From assembly GCA_963842335.1 (NCBI GenBank), contig CAWJGF010000006.1:1-64000 (forward strand): DNA of 64,000 bases, given 5' to 3'. A program made the position numbers and the translations under genes. Source of the stretch: PALSA-600 sp963842335 (lineage in GTDB: Bacteria > Actinomycetota > Thermoleophilia > Gaiellales > Gaiellaceae). Shown piece after piece: positions 7,627 to 15,561 of the stretch. Within the stretch, counting starts at the first letter, position 1, and each line of letters opens with the position of its first letter. The notes below the pieces were generated by a model. It saw only the letters and a program-made list of their open reading frames with translations. It ran no database searches and was not told the origin of the DNA.

Positions 7627-8517
7627 ATGCGAGCCCCGGTTGCGGGTGACGCCGCTGCCGTCGCCGAGCTCGTGATCGCGTACGAGCGCTCGCTGTACGC
7701 CAAGACCGACTATTCGCTGGCCGACCTCCAAGCGGAATGGGAGTCGCTCGACCTCGCGCGCGACGCGCTGGTCTCGTTCGACGGCGAGCGCATCGTCGCC
7801 TTCGGGTCGCTCGACGACCGTGGCGAGCTGTGGCGGATCGAGGGCTACGTGCATCCCGATGATCATGGTCGTGGCGTCGGCACCGAGCTCCTCGACGCTC
7901 TCGAGACGACCGCCGCATCGCGCGGCGCTCGACGGATCCAGACCGGCGTCGCAGAGCCGGACGAGGCGGGACATCGTCTGCTCGCCGCGCGTGGCTACCG
8001 GCGGGTGCGAGCCTTTCGTGAGATGCGAATCGACCTCGACGCCGCGCCGGAGCCACCGGAGTGGCCGGACGGGCTCGTGCCGGACGAATTCGACGCGGTC
8101 CGCGACGTGGCGGCGTTCCACGCGGCGGAGCAGGAGGCGTTCGCCGATCACTGGGAATTCCGTCCGCGTGACCTAGAGCGGTGGCGAGAGCTGCACGTCG
8201 AGACTGAACGCTTCGACGCGTCGCTCTGGCGCGTTGTGCGAGCGGGTGACGAGGTCGCGGCCGGTGCGATCTGCGAGGCCGACCGCTACGGCGGTGGCTG
8301 GGTCTCGGTCCTCTTCACGCGGCGGCCCTGGCGGGCGCAGGGCGTCGGCCGGGCGCTGCTCCTCGATGCGCTCGGGAAGTTCCGGGATCGCGGCGAGTCG
8401 AGCGCGGGTCTCGGCGTCGACGCCGAAAACACGACGGGGGCGTTCCAGCTGTACGAAAGTGTTGGCATGCGGCCGGTGATGGGCTGGGTGCTGCACGAGA
8501 GGCATCTTGGCGAGTGA
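7627..8517 (+). CDS. Double-domain GNAT N-acetyltransferase
   Basis: A 296-residue protein with two GNAT folds. The first (about 1-140) has the acetyl-CoA loop around HPDDHGRGVGTELLDAL. The second (about 150-296) has TRRPWRAQGVGRALLLDAL and ends with GAFQLYESVGMRPV. Tandem GNAT proteins of this kind include mycothiol synthase-like and Eis-like enzymes, and the substrate cannot be read from sequence. I chose ATG 7627 because it gives the usual short lead-in to AGDAAAVAELV. The frame also extends upstream to GTG 7597, where it would overlap the VOC remnant. Confidence 0.85.
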   Translation: MRAPVAGDAAAVAELVIAYERSLYAKTDYSLADLQAEWESLDLARDALVSFDGERIVAFGSLDDRGELWRIEGYVHPDDHGRGVGTELLDALETTAASRGARRIQTGVAEPDEAGHRLLAARGYRRVRAFREMRIDLDAAPEPPEWPDGLVPDEFDAVRDVAAFHAAEQEAFADHWEFRPRDLERWRELHVETERFDASLWRVVRAGDEVAAGAICEADRYGGGWVSVLFTRRPWRAQGVGRALLLDALGKFRDRGESSAGLGVDAENTTGAFQLYESVGMRPVMGWVLHERHLGE

Positions 8518-8583
8518 GCGTGCTCGGTAGGCTCCCGCGGCAAGTGGCTCGATGGAATTCGGTGTAGCGATCCACTTGCCAGA

Positions 8584-8827
8584 CCGCGCGCGGTTCGAGA
8601 CCACTTCGCCAACGCGATCGTCGCCTACCGTGTGACCACGGGCGTCCTGACGTGGACGCCGATCGAGATCGATGTTCGCCAACTCGGCGAGCACTCCGTC
8701 TTTGCGACCCCTGCACTGGAACGCGGTCGATGCGGACGGTCAGGTCCTCCGGGACACGCGGACGAGCTACCAACTGCTCGCCACTCCGGACGGCTGGCGC
8801 TTCCTCTCGTACACGAATCACTTCTAA
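8584..8827 (+). pseudogene. SnoaL-like/NTF2-fold gene, truncated and frameshifted
   Basis: From about 8590 the frame reads RDHFANAIVAY, then LTWTPIEIDVRQLGEHSVFAT. At a run of four C (8708-8711) it must shift by one base to continue LHWNAVDADGQVLRDTRTSY and GWRFLSYTNHF, ending at the stop 8825-8827. Removing one C restores a smooth SnoaL/NTF2-type C-terminal two thirds. The N-terminal third and a start codon are missing, so the gene is dead even if the C run is a sequencing error. Confidence 0.65.
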
Positions 8828-8861
8828 GGCCGTCGCATCGACGTGGGCCGCGCCGGGAGGG

Positions 8862-9761
8862 CTAGGGAATGGCGCGGTACAACCGGAGGTACTGCGGCCG
8901 GAAGCCGCGGCTCGGCCAGAAGCGCGATGAGAGTAGGTTCACCGAGCGCCAGTCGACGGTCATCGAGCGGTATCCGTGTTCGTGCGCCCAGTTCATCGCG
9001 AATGCGGTGAGCGCGAGGCCGGTGCCGGCTCCGCGAACCTGCCTCCGGGTCGCCGCGAAGGCGAGATCGATGTTGTCCGCGGGCACCCGAAGGTCACCCG
9101 CGGGTCGCCGGTAGAGCCCCAACAGGCCGTCGGCATTGCCGTCGTTCTCGGCGATGAACGGGACGTACGTCTCAGAGCCGTCCCACGCGGCGGCGACTTC
9201 CTCGCGCAGTTGCTCCCGCGACGGCGTCGCGAATTCCGAGAAGCTCGGGGCCGCCGCCTGGTGCTCATGAAGGATCACATCGAAATCGACGAACGCCTCG
9301 ATGTCATCCGGCGTCGCCGGACGGATCGTCCCGCCGAAGTCAACCGGCTCGGCGGGCGAGACCTCCTGCACCGCCCAGACGGCCTGACAGCCGAACGCCA
9401 GCCGGAACCAAACGTCGATCAACTCCGGCGCGGAGGCGGGCACGGTGAGCATGAAGCGCGAGACGCCCATCTCCGCTGTCTGGACGGCGAACAGGTCGCG
9501 AAGGGCCTCTGGCTCGCGCGCGGCGTGGCCCGCGAAGAGCCATCGCGCCATCGGTGTTTCGGCGTCGACGGCGCCGCCGAGGTAGGCGACAGGGCCGCCA
9601 CCGCGTGTCGCGACGTGCCCCTCCGCAGGCACGTAGGGCTCGAAGTCTTCGACCTCCGGCAGCAGCGGCTCCCTCGCACGTTGCGCGAAAAAGCGCTCTC
9701 GGAGCAGCGCTGCGGCCTCGCCGCGCAGCTCCGAAAGCGGATGAATCTCGAGACTCGCCAT
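8862..9761 (-). CDS. GNAT-family acetyltransferase
   Basis: A 299-residue protein. The C-terminal domain carries LAFAATRRQVRGAGTGLALT, the acetyl-CoA pyrophosphate loop, followed by ALTAFAMNWAHEHGYRSMTV and LSSRFWPSRGFRPQYLRLYR, a standard GNAT ending. The N-terminal half looks like a degenerate second GNAT domain (AYLGGAVDAE, VWFRLAFGCQAVWAV). I took ATG 9761 (MASLEIHPLSE) over upstream options because it gives the usual family N-terminus. It converges on the SnoaL-like remnant; its start faces the first S51 cassette. Confidence 0.8.
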   Translation of the reverse strand: MASLEIHPLSELRGEAAALLRERFFAQRAREPLLPEVEDFEPYVPAEGHVATRGGGPVAYLGGAVDAETPMARWLFAGHAAREPEALRDLFAVQTAEMGVSRFMLTVPASAPELIDVWFRLAFGCQAVWAVQEVSPAEPVDFGGTIRPATPDDIEAFVDFDVILHEHQAAAPSFSEFATPSREQLREEVAAAWDGSETYVPFIAENDGNADGLLGLYRRPAGDLRVPADNIDLAFAATRRQVRGAGTGLALTAFAMNWAHEHGYRSMTVDWRSVNLLSSRFWPSRGFRPQYLRLYRAIP

Positions 9762-9811
9762 CGGCGCCGACGATACCCTCACCTCCGTCGAAAACGCTGG
9801 ACAAGGCAAGC

Positions 9812-9859
9812 GGAGCCGATGAGTTATCGCCTGCCTACCAGTCTCTACCGCGTAAGGAT
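9812..9859 (+). repeat. S51 upstream block, copy 1
   Basis: This 48-base block has the core CAGTCTCTACCGCGTA and a CGATGAGTT motif 5' of it. Nearly the same block precedes the other two S51 genes (11585-11638 and 13627-13674). The end of the block is 46 bases from the ATG of the first S51 gene. Confidence 0.75.
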
Positions 9860-9905
9860 TCGCAACGAGAACGTTCTCATCTCAGTACTGACTCCGGGAG
9901 GCGGC

Positions 9906-10598
9906 ATGAGGCTTCTGCTCACTTCGAGTGGCATCAGCAACACGAGCATCCACAACGCATTGGTGGATCTACTGGGCAAACCGATCGCCGAATCCAACGC
10001 CCTGTGCATTCCGACTGCGGCGTATGGCGCGGGCAGCCTGGGACCGTCAATGGCGTACGGCTTCATCAGTGGATCGGCCTTCAGCCCAATGTGCGGATTG
10101 GGGTGGAAGTCGTTAGGAGTGCTGGAGCTCACCGCACTGCCTAGCATGAAAGATGAGCATTGGGTTCCCCTGGTCCAGGACGCCGACGCCTTGCTGGTTT
10201 GGGGCGGCGATGTCCTGTATCTGTGCCACTGGATGCGGCAGTCCGGACTTGCGGACCTTTTGCCGTCACTGCACGAGACGGTCTACGTGGGAGTGAGTTC
10301 CGGGAGCATGGTGCTGACCCCGAACTTCGGAGAGCCCTACGACGACTGGTTCTGTCGCGAGCCGCCGGCAAGTGATCTGCCCGTCGGAGACGACAGAGCG
10401 CTCGGACTGGTCGAGTTTTCGTTCTTTCCGCATCTGGATCACGAGAGGTCACCGCAGAATTCTCTGGCCAACGCGGAAATATGGGCCGCTGGAAGATCGG
10501 TTCCGACGTACGCGATTGATGATCAGAGCGCCATCAAAGTGACCGACGGCGCCGTTGAGGTCGTCACCGAGGGGCACTGGAAACTGTTCACCCCGTAG
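9906..10598 (+). CDS. S51-family peptidase E-like protein, paralogue 1
   Basis: A 230-residue protein starting MRLLLTSSGISN. The class-I glutamine-amidotransferase-like fold of S51 is seen in ADALLVWGGDVLYL, the nucleophile elbow YVGVSSGS (probable catalytic Ser131) and FFPHLDHE (probable catalytic His176). Known S51 members are aspartyl dipeptidase PepE and cyanophycinase. It differs from paralogues 2 and 3 by having GVSSGS in place of G-x-SAGS. The ATG follows a GGGAGGCGGC ribosome-binding site. A long open frame runs upstream, but homology starts here. Confidence 0.85.
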   Translation: MRLLLTSSGISNTSIHNALVDLLGKPIAESNALCIPTAAYGAGSLGPSMAYGFISGSAFSPMCGLGWKSLGVLELTALPSMKDEHWVPLVQDADALLVWGGDVLYLCHWMRQSGLADLLPSLHETVYVGVSSGSMVLTPNFGEPYDDWFCREPPASDLPVGDDRALGLVEFSFFPHLDHERSPQNSLANAEIWAAGRSVPTYAIDDQSAIKVTDGAVEVVTEGHWKLFTP

Positions 10599-10660
10599 CA
10601 CCAATGCCGGCCGCCGCTCACGGACAATGCCGCCGACCTAGCCCGGGTGTGTTCCAGAGG

Positions 10661-11254
10661 TCACCCTGGGTACACCGTCTTTCGGGTCGCGGGATCTACG
10701 AGCTTCCAGATCTGGTTGTCGGCATTCCAGGCGTTCGGCGAGGAGATGCACGTCCACTGCTGCAGTACGGCTTGTTGCGGCGGTTTTTTCCCCGACGGGT
10801 TTGCCGTGTCGATGCACTTGCCCGTGTAGCGGTTCTGGACGACGCGCCAGCCAACTTCGGTACAGAGCGCGTTGGGATCGCAGAGCGGGTCCATCATCTT
10901 GAACGACCATTGCGCCGACTGCTGGCCGGGTCCCGGGCACGGGTACTGCGCGATCCGCGCCCCGTTCCCCCACGTGGGCGCCCGCTCCAGCATCAGACAT
11001 TTGAGCGAATGCCGGGCGCGGATCTGGAAGAAGCCGCCGCTCATCGGGAGCAGGTCGAACTCCTGCGACCTACTCGTGTTGTTGGGCCAGAGGAAGACGC
11101 GTTGTCCGTCTTGTGTTGAGGCCCACATCACGTCAGCGCGAAGGTTCGTCGCGACGTTGACGAGCTCGACGCGGGCCGTGCTCGCGGAAGCACCGCCGCC
11201 GATGAGGAGTGCCAGCAATGCGAAGACAGCGGCGAGGCTGTATCTGGTCTTCAT
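10661..11254 (-). CDS. Secreted ricin-type beta-trefoil (RICIN-like) lectin
   Basis: A 197-residue protein. Residues 1-25 form a signal peptide (MKTRYSLAAV, then a Leu/Ala-rich core, then GGGASAS with likely cleavage after ASA). The mature part contains beta-trefoil signatures: HSLKCLMLE, YPCPGPGQQSAQWSF, RYTGKCIDTA, LQQWTC and NQIWKLV. Paired cysteines could form disulfides outside the cell. Such domains bind sugars; no catalytic domain is attached. The start ATG 11254 has GGGAGG six bases upstream. It lies between two S51 genes on the opposite strand. Confidence 0.8.
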   Translation of the reverse strand: MKTRYSLAAVFALLALLIGGGASASTARVELVNVATNLRADVMWASTQDGQRVFLWPNNTSRSQEFDLLPMSGGFFQIRARHSLKCLMLERAPTWGNGARIAQYPCPGPGQQSAQWSFKMMDPLCDPNALCTEVGWRVVQNRYTGKCIDTANPSGKKPPQQAVLQQWTCISSPNAWNADNQIWKLVDPATRKTVYPG

Positions 11255-11359
11255 TTCGACCTCCCTCGAGAAGGGCTCGCCGCAGAAAGCCTGTGTCGTC
11301 ACTAGACGATGCACGACAACGCGATTCTTCCCTCTGCCGGCCATTCTCAGGGCCGAGCG

Positions 11360-11386
11360 ACGGCCCCGGAACGTTCCCGGGGCCGT
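11360..11386. other. Strong GC hairpin in a 428-base gene-free gap
   Basis: ACGGCCCCGG (11360-11369) pairs perfectly with CCGGGGCCGT (11377-11386) around a 7-base loop. There is no T-run on either side, so this is not a classic intrinsic terminator. A TTGACA box (11388-11393) follows directly on the plus strand. The gap 11255-11682 otherwise holds the lectin leader and the second S51 upstream block. Confidence 0.55.
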
Positions 11387-11584
11387 CTTGACACCAGAGT
11401 TGCTGCTGAGTGCCTAGCCGCAGCTCGCCTTCTTCCAGCTTGGCTTCCCTCTCCCTCGGACGACCGTAACAGCGCCTTCACCGAGGGCAAAACTGGGCGT
11501 GCGGTAAGCCATACTGCGACTCGGCTAGCTCCGCAGCGCAGAGACCCATTGGCCATGCGGTGACGCAGGGTGCGCGAGTCGAGC

Positions 11585-11638
11585 GAGGCCGGAGTCGATG
11601 ATTTTTCGGTGGTCCGCCAGTCTCTACCGCGTACGGAT
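11585..11638 (+). repeat. S51 upstream block, copy 2
   Basis: The second copy of the block, with the core CCAGTCTCTACCGCGTACGG and a TCGGTGG motif that is also in copy 3. It ends 44 bases before the ATG of S51 paralogue 2. Confidence 0.75.
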
Positions 11639-11682
11639 CCGTCAGTACCGTCCTGGCCCACAGCAATGACTCCGGAGGCAGC

Positions 11683-12357
11683 ATGAAGCTTCTTCTCACT
11701 TCCGCTGGCATCAAGAACACGAGCATCCGTGACGCGCTGGTCGATCTGCTGGGCAAACCGATTGCCGACTCCAAAGCCCTTTGCATTCCGACCGCGATCT
11801 ATGCATTCCCCGGAGGTGCCGGCAGTGCGTGGCAGCTGATCAGCGGACGAGCCGCGAGCCCGTTGTGCGAATTGGGTTGGAAGTCCCTGGGGGTGCTGGA
11901 GCTCACCGCATTGCCCAGCATCGAGAAAGCACATTGGACAACTGCGGTGCAGGAGGCTGACGCCCTGCTGGTGGGAGGTGGCGATCCCCTGTATCTGCGC
12001 TACTGGATTCAGCAGTCGGGACTGGCTGACCTGTTCCCATCGCTGCCCGAGATGGTCTGGGTGGGAGTAAGCGCCGGGAGCTTGGTGATGGCCCCCAATG
12101 TCGGGGAGGAGTTCGTCTACGGGAGTCCGCCCACCAGCGGTGGCGACAGAGCGCTCGGTTTGGTCGATTTCGCGATGTTCCCGCACCTCGATCACGAGGC
12201 CATGCCGGACCATTCCATAGCCAACGCAGAGAGATGGGCCGCCGGTGTGCCGGTACCGGGGTACGCGATTGACGACGAGACCGCGATCAAAGTGGTCGAC
12301 CACACCGCCGAGGTCGTCTCCGAGGGGCACTGGAAGCTGTTCACCTCGGCACGATGA
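11683..12357 (+). CDS. S51-family peptidase E-like protein, paralogue 2
   Basis: A 224-residue protein (MKLLLTSAGIKNTS...). It has DALLVGGGDPLYL, the nucleophile elbow VGVSAGSLVM and MFPHLDHEAM, so the probable Ser-His pair of S51 enzymes is intact. The C-terminus AIDDETAIKVVDHTAEVVSEG is almost the same as in paralogue 3, and the whole protein is clearly a close paralogue of both neighbours. The ATG is preceded by GGAGGCAGC. The last four bases overlap the start of the MBL hydrolase (ATGA), which suggests translational coupling. Confidence 0.87.
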   Translation: MKLLLTSAGIKNTSIRDALVDLLGKPIADSKALCIPTAIYAFPGGAGSAWQLISGRAASPLCELGWKSLGVLELTALPSIEKAHWTTAVQEADALLVGGGDPLYLRYWIQQSGLADLFPSLPEMVWVGVSAGSLVMAPNVGEEFVYGSPPTSGGDRALGLVDFAMFPHLDHEAMPDHSIANAERWAAGVPVPGYAIDDETAIKVVDHTAEVVSEGHWKLFTSAR

Positions 12358-12977
12358 ATGCGCCCGCCTCAGCCACAGTTACGGCAGTTTGCATTGCCGA
12401 CCTGCTCGCCGAGGGTGAGCGGATGCCGGTCTACGTGCACGTCATCGATCATCCCGATGCACGCGTGCTGGTCGACACGGGCATGACGGAGCTGCACCCC
12501 GCGGTAGCCGATCTCGATCCCCGCCTCCGTCCACTGAGCAAGCAGGACTTCGACCTCGCGGGCATCGACATCGTCGTCAACACGCACCTGCACTTCGACC
12601 ACTGCGGCGGCAACCACCTCTTCGCCGGCAAGCCGATCTACGTCCAGCGTCGGGAGCTCGACGATGCGCGCAGCGAGGACGACTACACCATTCGCGAGTG
12701 GGTCGACGCGCCCGGCGTGCGGTACGTGCCGGTCGACGGCGAGCTCGAGCTACTTCCCGGGCTCCGGCTCGTCCCCGCGCCGGGCCACACACGCGGCATG
12801 CAGGTGGTCGTCGTTGAGACTGGCGGGCGTCCGGTCGTCGTCGGCGGTGACGTGGCAGTTTGGTTCGGCGAGCTTGACGAGCCGCACACCGAAGGCCAGC
12901 TGCGGGTACGGGCGCTCGACCCAGAGCTCGTGTGGCTCGCGCACGAGCACGAGCCGTGGCGACCTCGGGCCGCCTAG
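12354..12977 (+). CDS. Metallo-beta-lactamase-fold hydrolase, AHL-lactonase-like
   Basis: A 207-residue protein with the dinuclear-zinc signature: NTHLHFDHCGG (HxHxDH), then PAPGHTRGMQ, then GGDVAVWF for the bridging Asp, and a final LAHEHE. The size and the HLHFDHCGGN spelling match the N-acyl-homoserine-lactonase group of the MBL superfamily. Lactonase activity is therefore possible but not proven. The start overlaps the stop of S51 paralogue 2 by four bases. It ends tail-to-tail with yccF, with a 4-base overlap. Confidence 0.83.
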   Translation: MNAPASATVTAVCIADLLAEGERMPVYVHVIDHPDARVLVDTGMTELHPAVADLDPRLRPLSKQDFDLAGIDIVVNTHLHFDHCGGNHLFAGKPIYVQRRELDDARSEDDYTIREWVDAPGVRYVPVDGELELLPGLRLVPAPGHTRGMQVVVVETGGRPVVVGGDVAVWFGELDEPHTEGQLRVRALDPELVWLAHEHEPWRPRAA

Positions 12978-13402
12978 TCCGGCATCGTCACGGTCGAAGA
13001 CGCAGCGATCAATCCTGCGTTCAGTTCTCGGGCGTTCACCACCTTCCGTCCGAACGGCACCAGCGCGGCTCCTGCCATCTTGATGTCAGCGATGCCAAGC
13101 GGGATTCCGATGATCGTCAGACAGAGAGCTACCCCCGTGAGCAGGTGCCCGAGAGCGAGCCACCAACCGGCAAGGACGAACCAGAGCACGTTGCCGATGA
13201 CGCTCAGGCTCTTGTGTCGGGTCGGGCTTTGAATGAGCGCCCGGCCGAACGGCCAGAGCGCGTAACCGCCGAGTTTGAGTGACTGCTTCGCGAACGGAAG
13301 GCCGATGATCGTGACCGCAAGCAACACGGCCGCGATCAGATACCCGAGGGCCATCCACAGTCCGGCGAACACGAGCCAGAGAATGTTGAAAAGCGTCTTC
13401 AT
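12974..13402 (-). CDS. yccF: YccF-family inner-membrane protein
   Basis: A 142-residue protein built of two repeats of the YccF domain. The first (about 1-55) has LFNILWLVFAGLWMALGY and TIIGLPFAKQSLKL. The second (about 65-120) has IGNVLWFVLAGWWLALGH and TIIGIPLGIADIKM. Each repeat gives two hydrophobic segments, so about four membrane helices are expected. In other bacteria YccF sits near ion-transport or glyoxylate genes, but its function is not settled. It starts with ATG. Confidence 0.9.
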   Translation of the reverse strand: MKTLFNILWLVFAGLWMALGYLIAAVLLAVTIIGLPFAKQSLKLGGYALWPFGRALIQSPTRHKSLSVIGNVLWFVLAGWWLALGHLLTGVALCLTIIGIPLGIADIKMAGAALVPFGRKVVNARELNAGLIAASSTVTMPD

Positions 13403-13509
13403 TCAATTCACCGGCCGCTCCACGAGGGAGCGGGAGGGCCACAGGGATGAGCTTACTGACGCCCGAGCTTCGATCGTCGTTCGCTGCTCAACCGGGATCG
13501 TGGATTTCC

Positions 13510-13551
13510 TCGGCAGCGCCACGAGCGCCGAGACTCAGCATCCTGGTTCAA
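13510..13551 (+). repeat. 42-bp dispersed repeat, copy B, in a 327-base gene-free gap
   Basis: 38 of 42 bases match the plus-strand sequence at 16665-16706, including the unbroken run GCCACGAGCGCCGAGACTCA. In this copy, CTGGTT (13543-13548) can pair with AACCAG just downstream. The gap 13403-13729 also holds the third S51 upstream block; I see no gene in it. Confidence 0.75.
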
Positions 13552-13626
13552 AGGCGCAACCAGATTGCGCGAGCGTCGGGTGAGTTGTCCGGAGGGCCGC
13601 CCCTAGAAGTGAGGTTGGATTTCACC

Positions 13627-13674
13627 GAGGCCGATGAGTTCTCGGTGGACTGTCAGTCTCTACCGCGTACGGAT
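13627..13674 (+). repeat. S51 upstream block, copy 3
   Basis: The third copy, with the core CAGTCTCTACCGCGTACGGA preceded by CGATGAGTTCTCGGTGG. It ends 55 bases before the ATG of S51 paralogue 3. Confidence 0.75.
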
Positions 13675-13729
13675 TTGTCGGCATTGAGATCGTGCTCGCC
13701 CTGCAGGAAAACGACTCCCAGGAGGCCGC

Positions 13730-14422
13730 ATGAAGCTTCTGCTCACTTCCGCTGGCATCAAGAATCCGAGCATCCACGATGCACTCGTCGACCTGTTGGG
13801 CAAGCCGATCGCCGAGTCGAATGCTCTGTGCATACCGACTGCTGCGTACGGGAGCTCCTACAGCACCCCGGCCGGCCCGTGGCGGTTCCTCAGCGGTCGG
13901 TCCGACCAGCCGATGACCGAGCTCGGTTGGAAATCGCTCGGCGTGCTCGAGCTGACAGCGCTTCCCAGCGTGGGTTCAGACCGCTGGGTCGAATGGGTCC
14001 GCGAGACCGACGCGCTGTTGGTGAACGGCGGCGACGCGCTGTATCTGTGCCACTGGATGCAGGAATCCGGTCTCGCGGATCTCCTGCCGTCGCTGCGCGA
14101 CAGCGTCTGGGTGGGGTTCAGCGCCGGGAGCATGGTGCTGACCCCCCGGATCGGCGAGGACTTCGTCGGCTGGAAGGCGCCGAGCGGCAGCGACGAAACG
14201 TTGGGAGTCGTCGACTTCTCGATCTTCCCGCACGTGGATCACCCGGATCTGCCGGAGAACACCATGGCCGAGGCAGAACGGTGGGCGGCCGGTTTGTCGA
14301 ATCCGGCATACGCAATCGACGACGAGACCGCCATAAAAGTGGTCGACGACACCGCCGAAGTCATCTCCGAGGGGCACTGGAAGCTCTTCGCCCCCAGCCC
14401 GGTGGCAAGCGAATCCGGCTAG
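13730..14422 (+). CDS. S51-family peptidase E-like protein, paralogue 3
   Basis: A 230-residue protein (MKLLLTSAGIKNPS...). It has DALLVNGGDALYL, the nucleophile elbow VGFSAGSMVL and IFPHVDHPDL. The N-terminal 35 residues are almost identical to those of paralogue 2, and the region around LCHWMQESGLADLLPSL matches paralogue 1. The three copies therefore look like a local triplication with later divergence or gene conversion. The ATG follows CCCAGGAGGCCGC. The product should be cytoplasmic, with no signal peptide. Confidence 0.87.
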   Translation: MKLLLTSAGIKNPSIHDALVDLLGKPIAESNALCIPTAAYGSSYSTPAGPWRFLSGRSDQPMTELGWKSLGVLELTALPSVGSDRWVEWVRETDALLVNGGDALYLCHWMQESGLADLLPSLRDSVWVGFSAGSMVLTPRIGEDFVGWKAPSGSDETLGVVDFSIFPHVDHPDLPENTMAEAERWAAGLSNPAYAIDDETAIKVVDDTAEVISEGHWKLFAPSPVASESG

Positions 14423-14490
14423 GGACGATGCCTGAGCCATGACCGTGACGGGAGAGCTGCGCGACTTGTTGCTGGTGTTGCAGCTCGGAT

Positions 14491-15423
14491 CTACCGGAAC
14501 TCGTCGATGCTGCGGCTGTCGTCGTGCTCCCACCCGTACGCGGCGATGTGGCCCCAGCAGTCGGGTCGGCTCCCGTCGGTGTCGGTGAAGTCGTACGCGT
14601 CTGCGAGCTGGCGTGCGCTGACGATCGTTCCGGCCCAGCGGTCGGCGTCATCAGCTTCAGCGAGCGCGGCTACACCTCTCGCCACGTAGGTAGGCGACTC
14701 CGAGATCCCGAAGCCGGGGCGCGTCTGCACGGCGTCACGCCAGTTTGCTTCGGTGACACCGAAGTTCTCGAGCATCTTCTCGGAGCGCAGCCAGCCAGGT
14801 GTGACGCCGACGACCGTCACGGGGAGGCCGCCGAGCTCGGCGTCGAGCCCCTTCACGATCCGCTCGACATTTGCTTTGACGAGGTCGTAGTAGAAACCGA
14901 CGTTGCGCCGGAACTCCACATTCGCGTCCGACGTGCCGTCCGTCATCTCGACCACTAGAGCAGAGGTCCTCTGATCCTCAGCACTCTTCAGCAGCAGCGG
15001 GATCGCCACCCGGCAGGTAATGAGATGCGTGTGCACCCCCATCTGCAGCATCCGCAAGCCGCCGGCCCAGTCGTGCTCCCAGACCGGCTTGTCCCACTCC
15101 ATGTACCTGTCGCCCCCGAAGATGTCATTGACGAGGACGTCCAGCCGGCCCTGATTACGCTCGATGTCTGCGACCAGCTCCGCCACCGCCACGGGGTCCT
15201 CATGGTCCACAACGCGCGGAGAGCCTTCCCCTCCAGCGCCTGCGATCAGCTCGCCGGTCTCCTCAATCGTCTCGGGCCGCCCGATTTCGGAAGGCCCGGC
15301 ACTCCGGCTGCTCCGGCCAGTCGCGTAGACGAAGAAGCCCGCGCGGGCAAGTTCGACCGCGATCGCCCGACCGGCGCCGCGTGTCGCGCCCGCGACGAGC
15401 GCCACCCTCGCTGTCTCCGTCAC
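14491..15423 (-). CDS. Short-chain dehydrogenase/reductase
   Basis: About 310 residues. The N-terminal nucleotide site reads VALVAGATRGAGRAIAVELA (TGxxxGxG type with ATRGAGR), followed by VYATGRSSRS. The segment LDVLVNDIFGG replaces the usual NNAG with VNDI. The catalytic region has the YYDLVKAN segment (YxxxK, Tyr and Lys present), followed by VVGVTPGWLRSE. I prefer GTG 15423, which has GAACGAGG in front, over the ATG at 15462, which has no ribosome-binding site. SDRs of this type with C-terminal extensions are widespread in Actinomycetota; the substrate is unknown. Confidence 0.85.
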   Translation of the reverse strand: MTETARVALVAGATRGAGRAIAVELARAGFFVYATGRSSRSAGPSEIGRPETIEETGELIAGAGGEGSPRVVDHEDPVAVAELVADIERNQGRLDVLVNDIFGGDRYMEWDKPVWEHDWAGGLRMLQMGVHTHLITCRVAIPLLLKSAEDQRTSALVVEMTDGTSDANVEFRRNVGFYYDLVKANVERIVKGLDAELGGLPVTVVGVTPGWLRSEKMLENFGVTEANWRDAVQTRPGFGISESPTYVARGVAALAEADDADRWAGTIVSARQLADAYDFTDTDGSRPDCWGHIAAYGWEHDDSRSIDEFR

Positions 15424-15561
15424 AACATCCTCGTTCCACTTCGGAGCTAAAGTCAATCGCATGCGCCAGCGGTCCGGAGTGACCCCCTGACGAGGTCGCG
15501 GCGCTGTGCGAGCGTCACACCAGACCGGAGTCCGTTGGTGGCGACTCGTTGCAGCTGCTGG

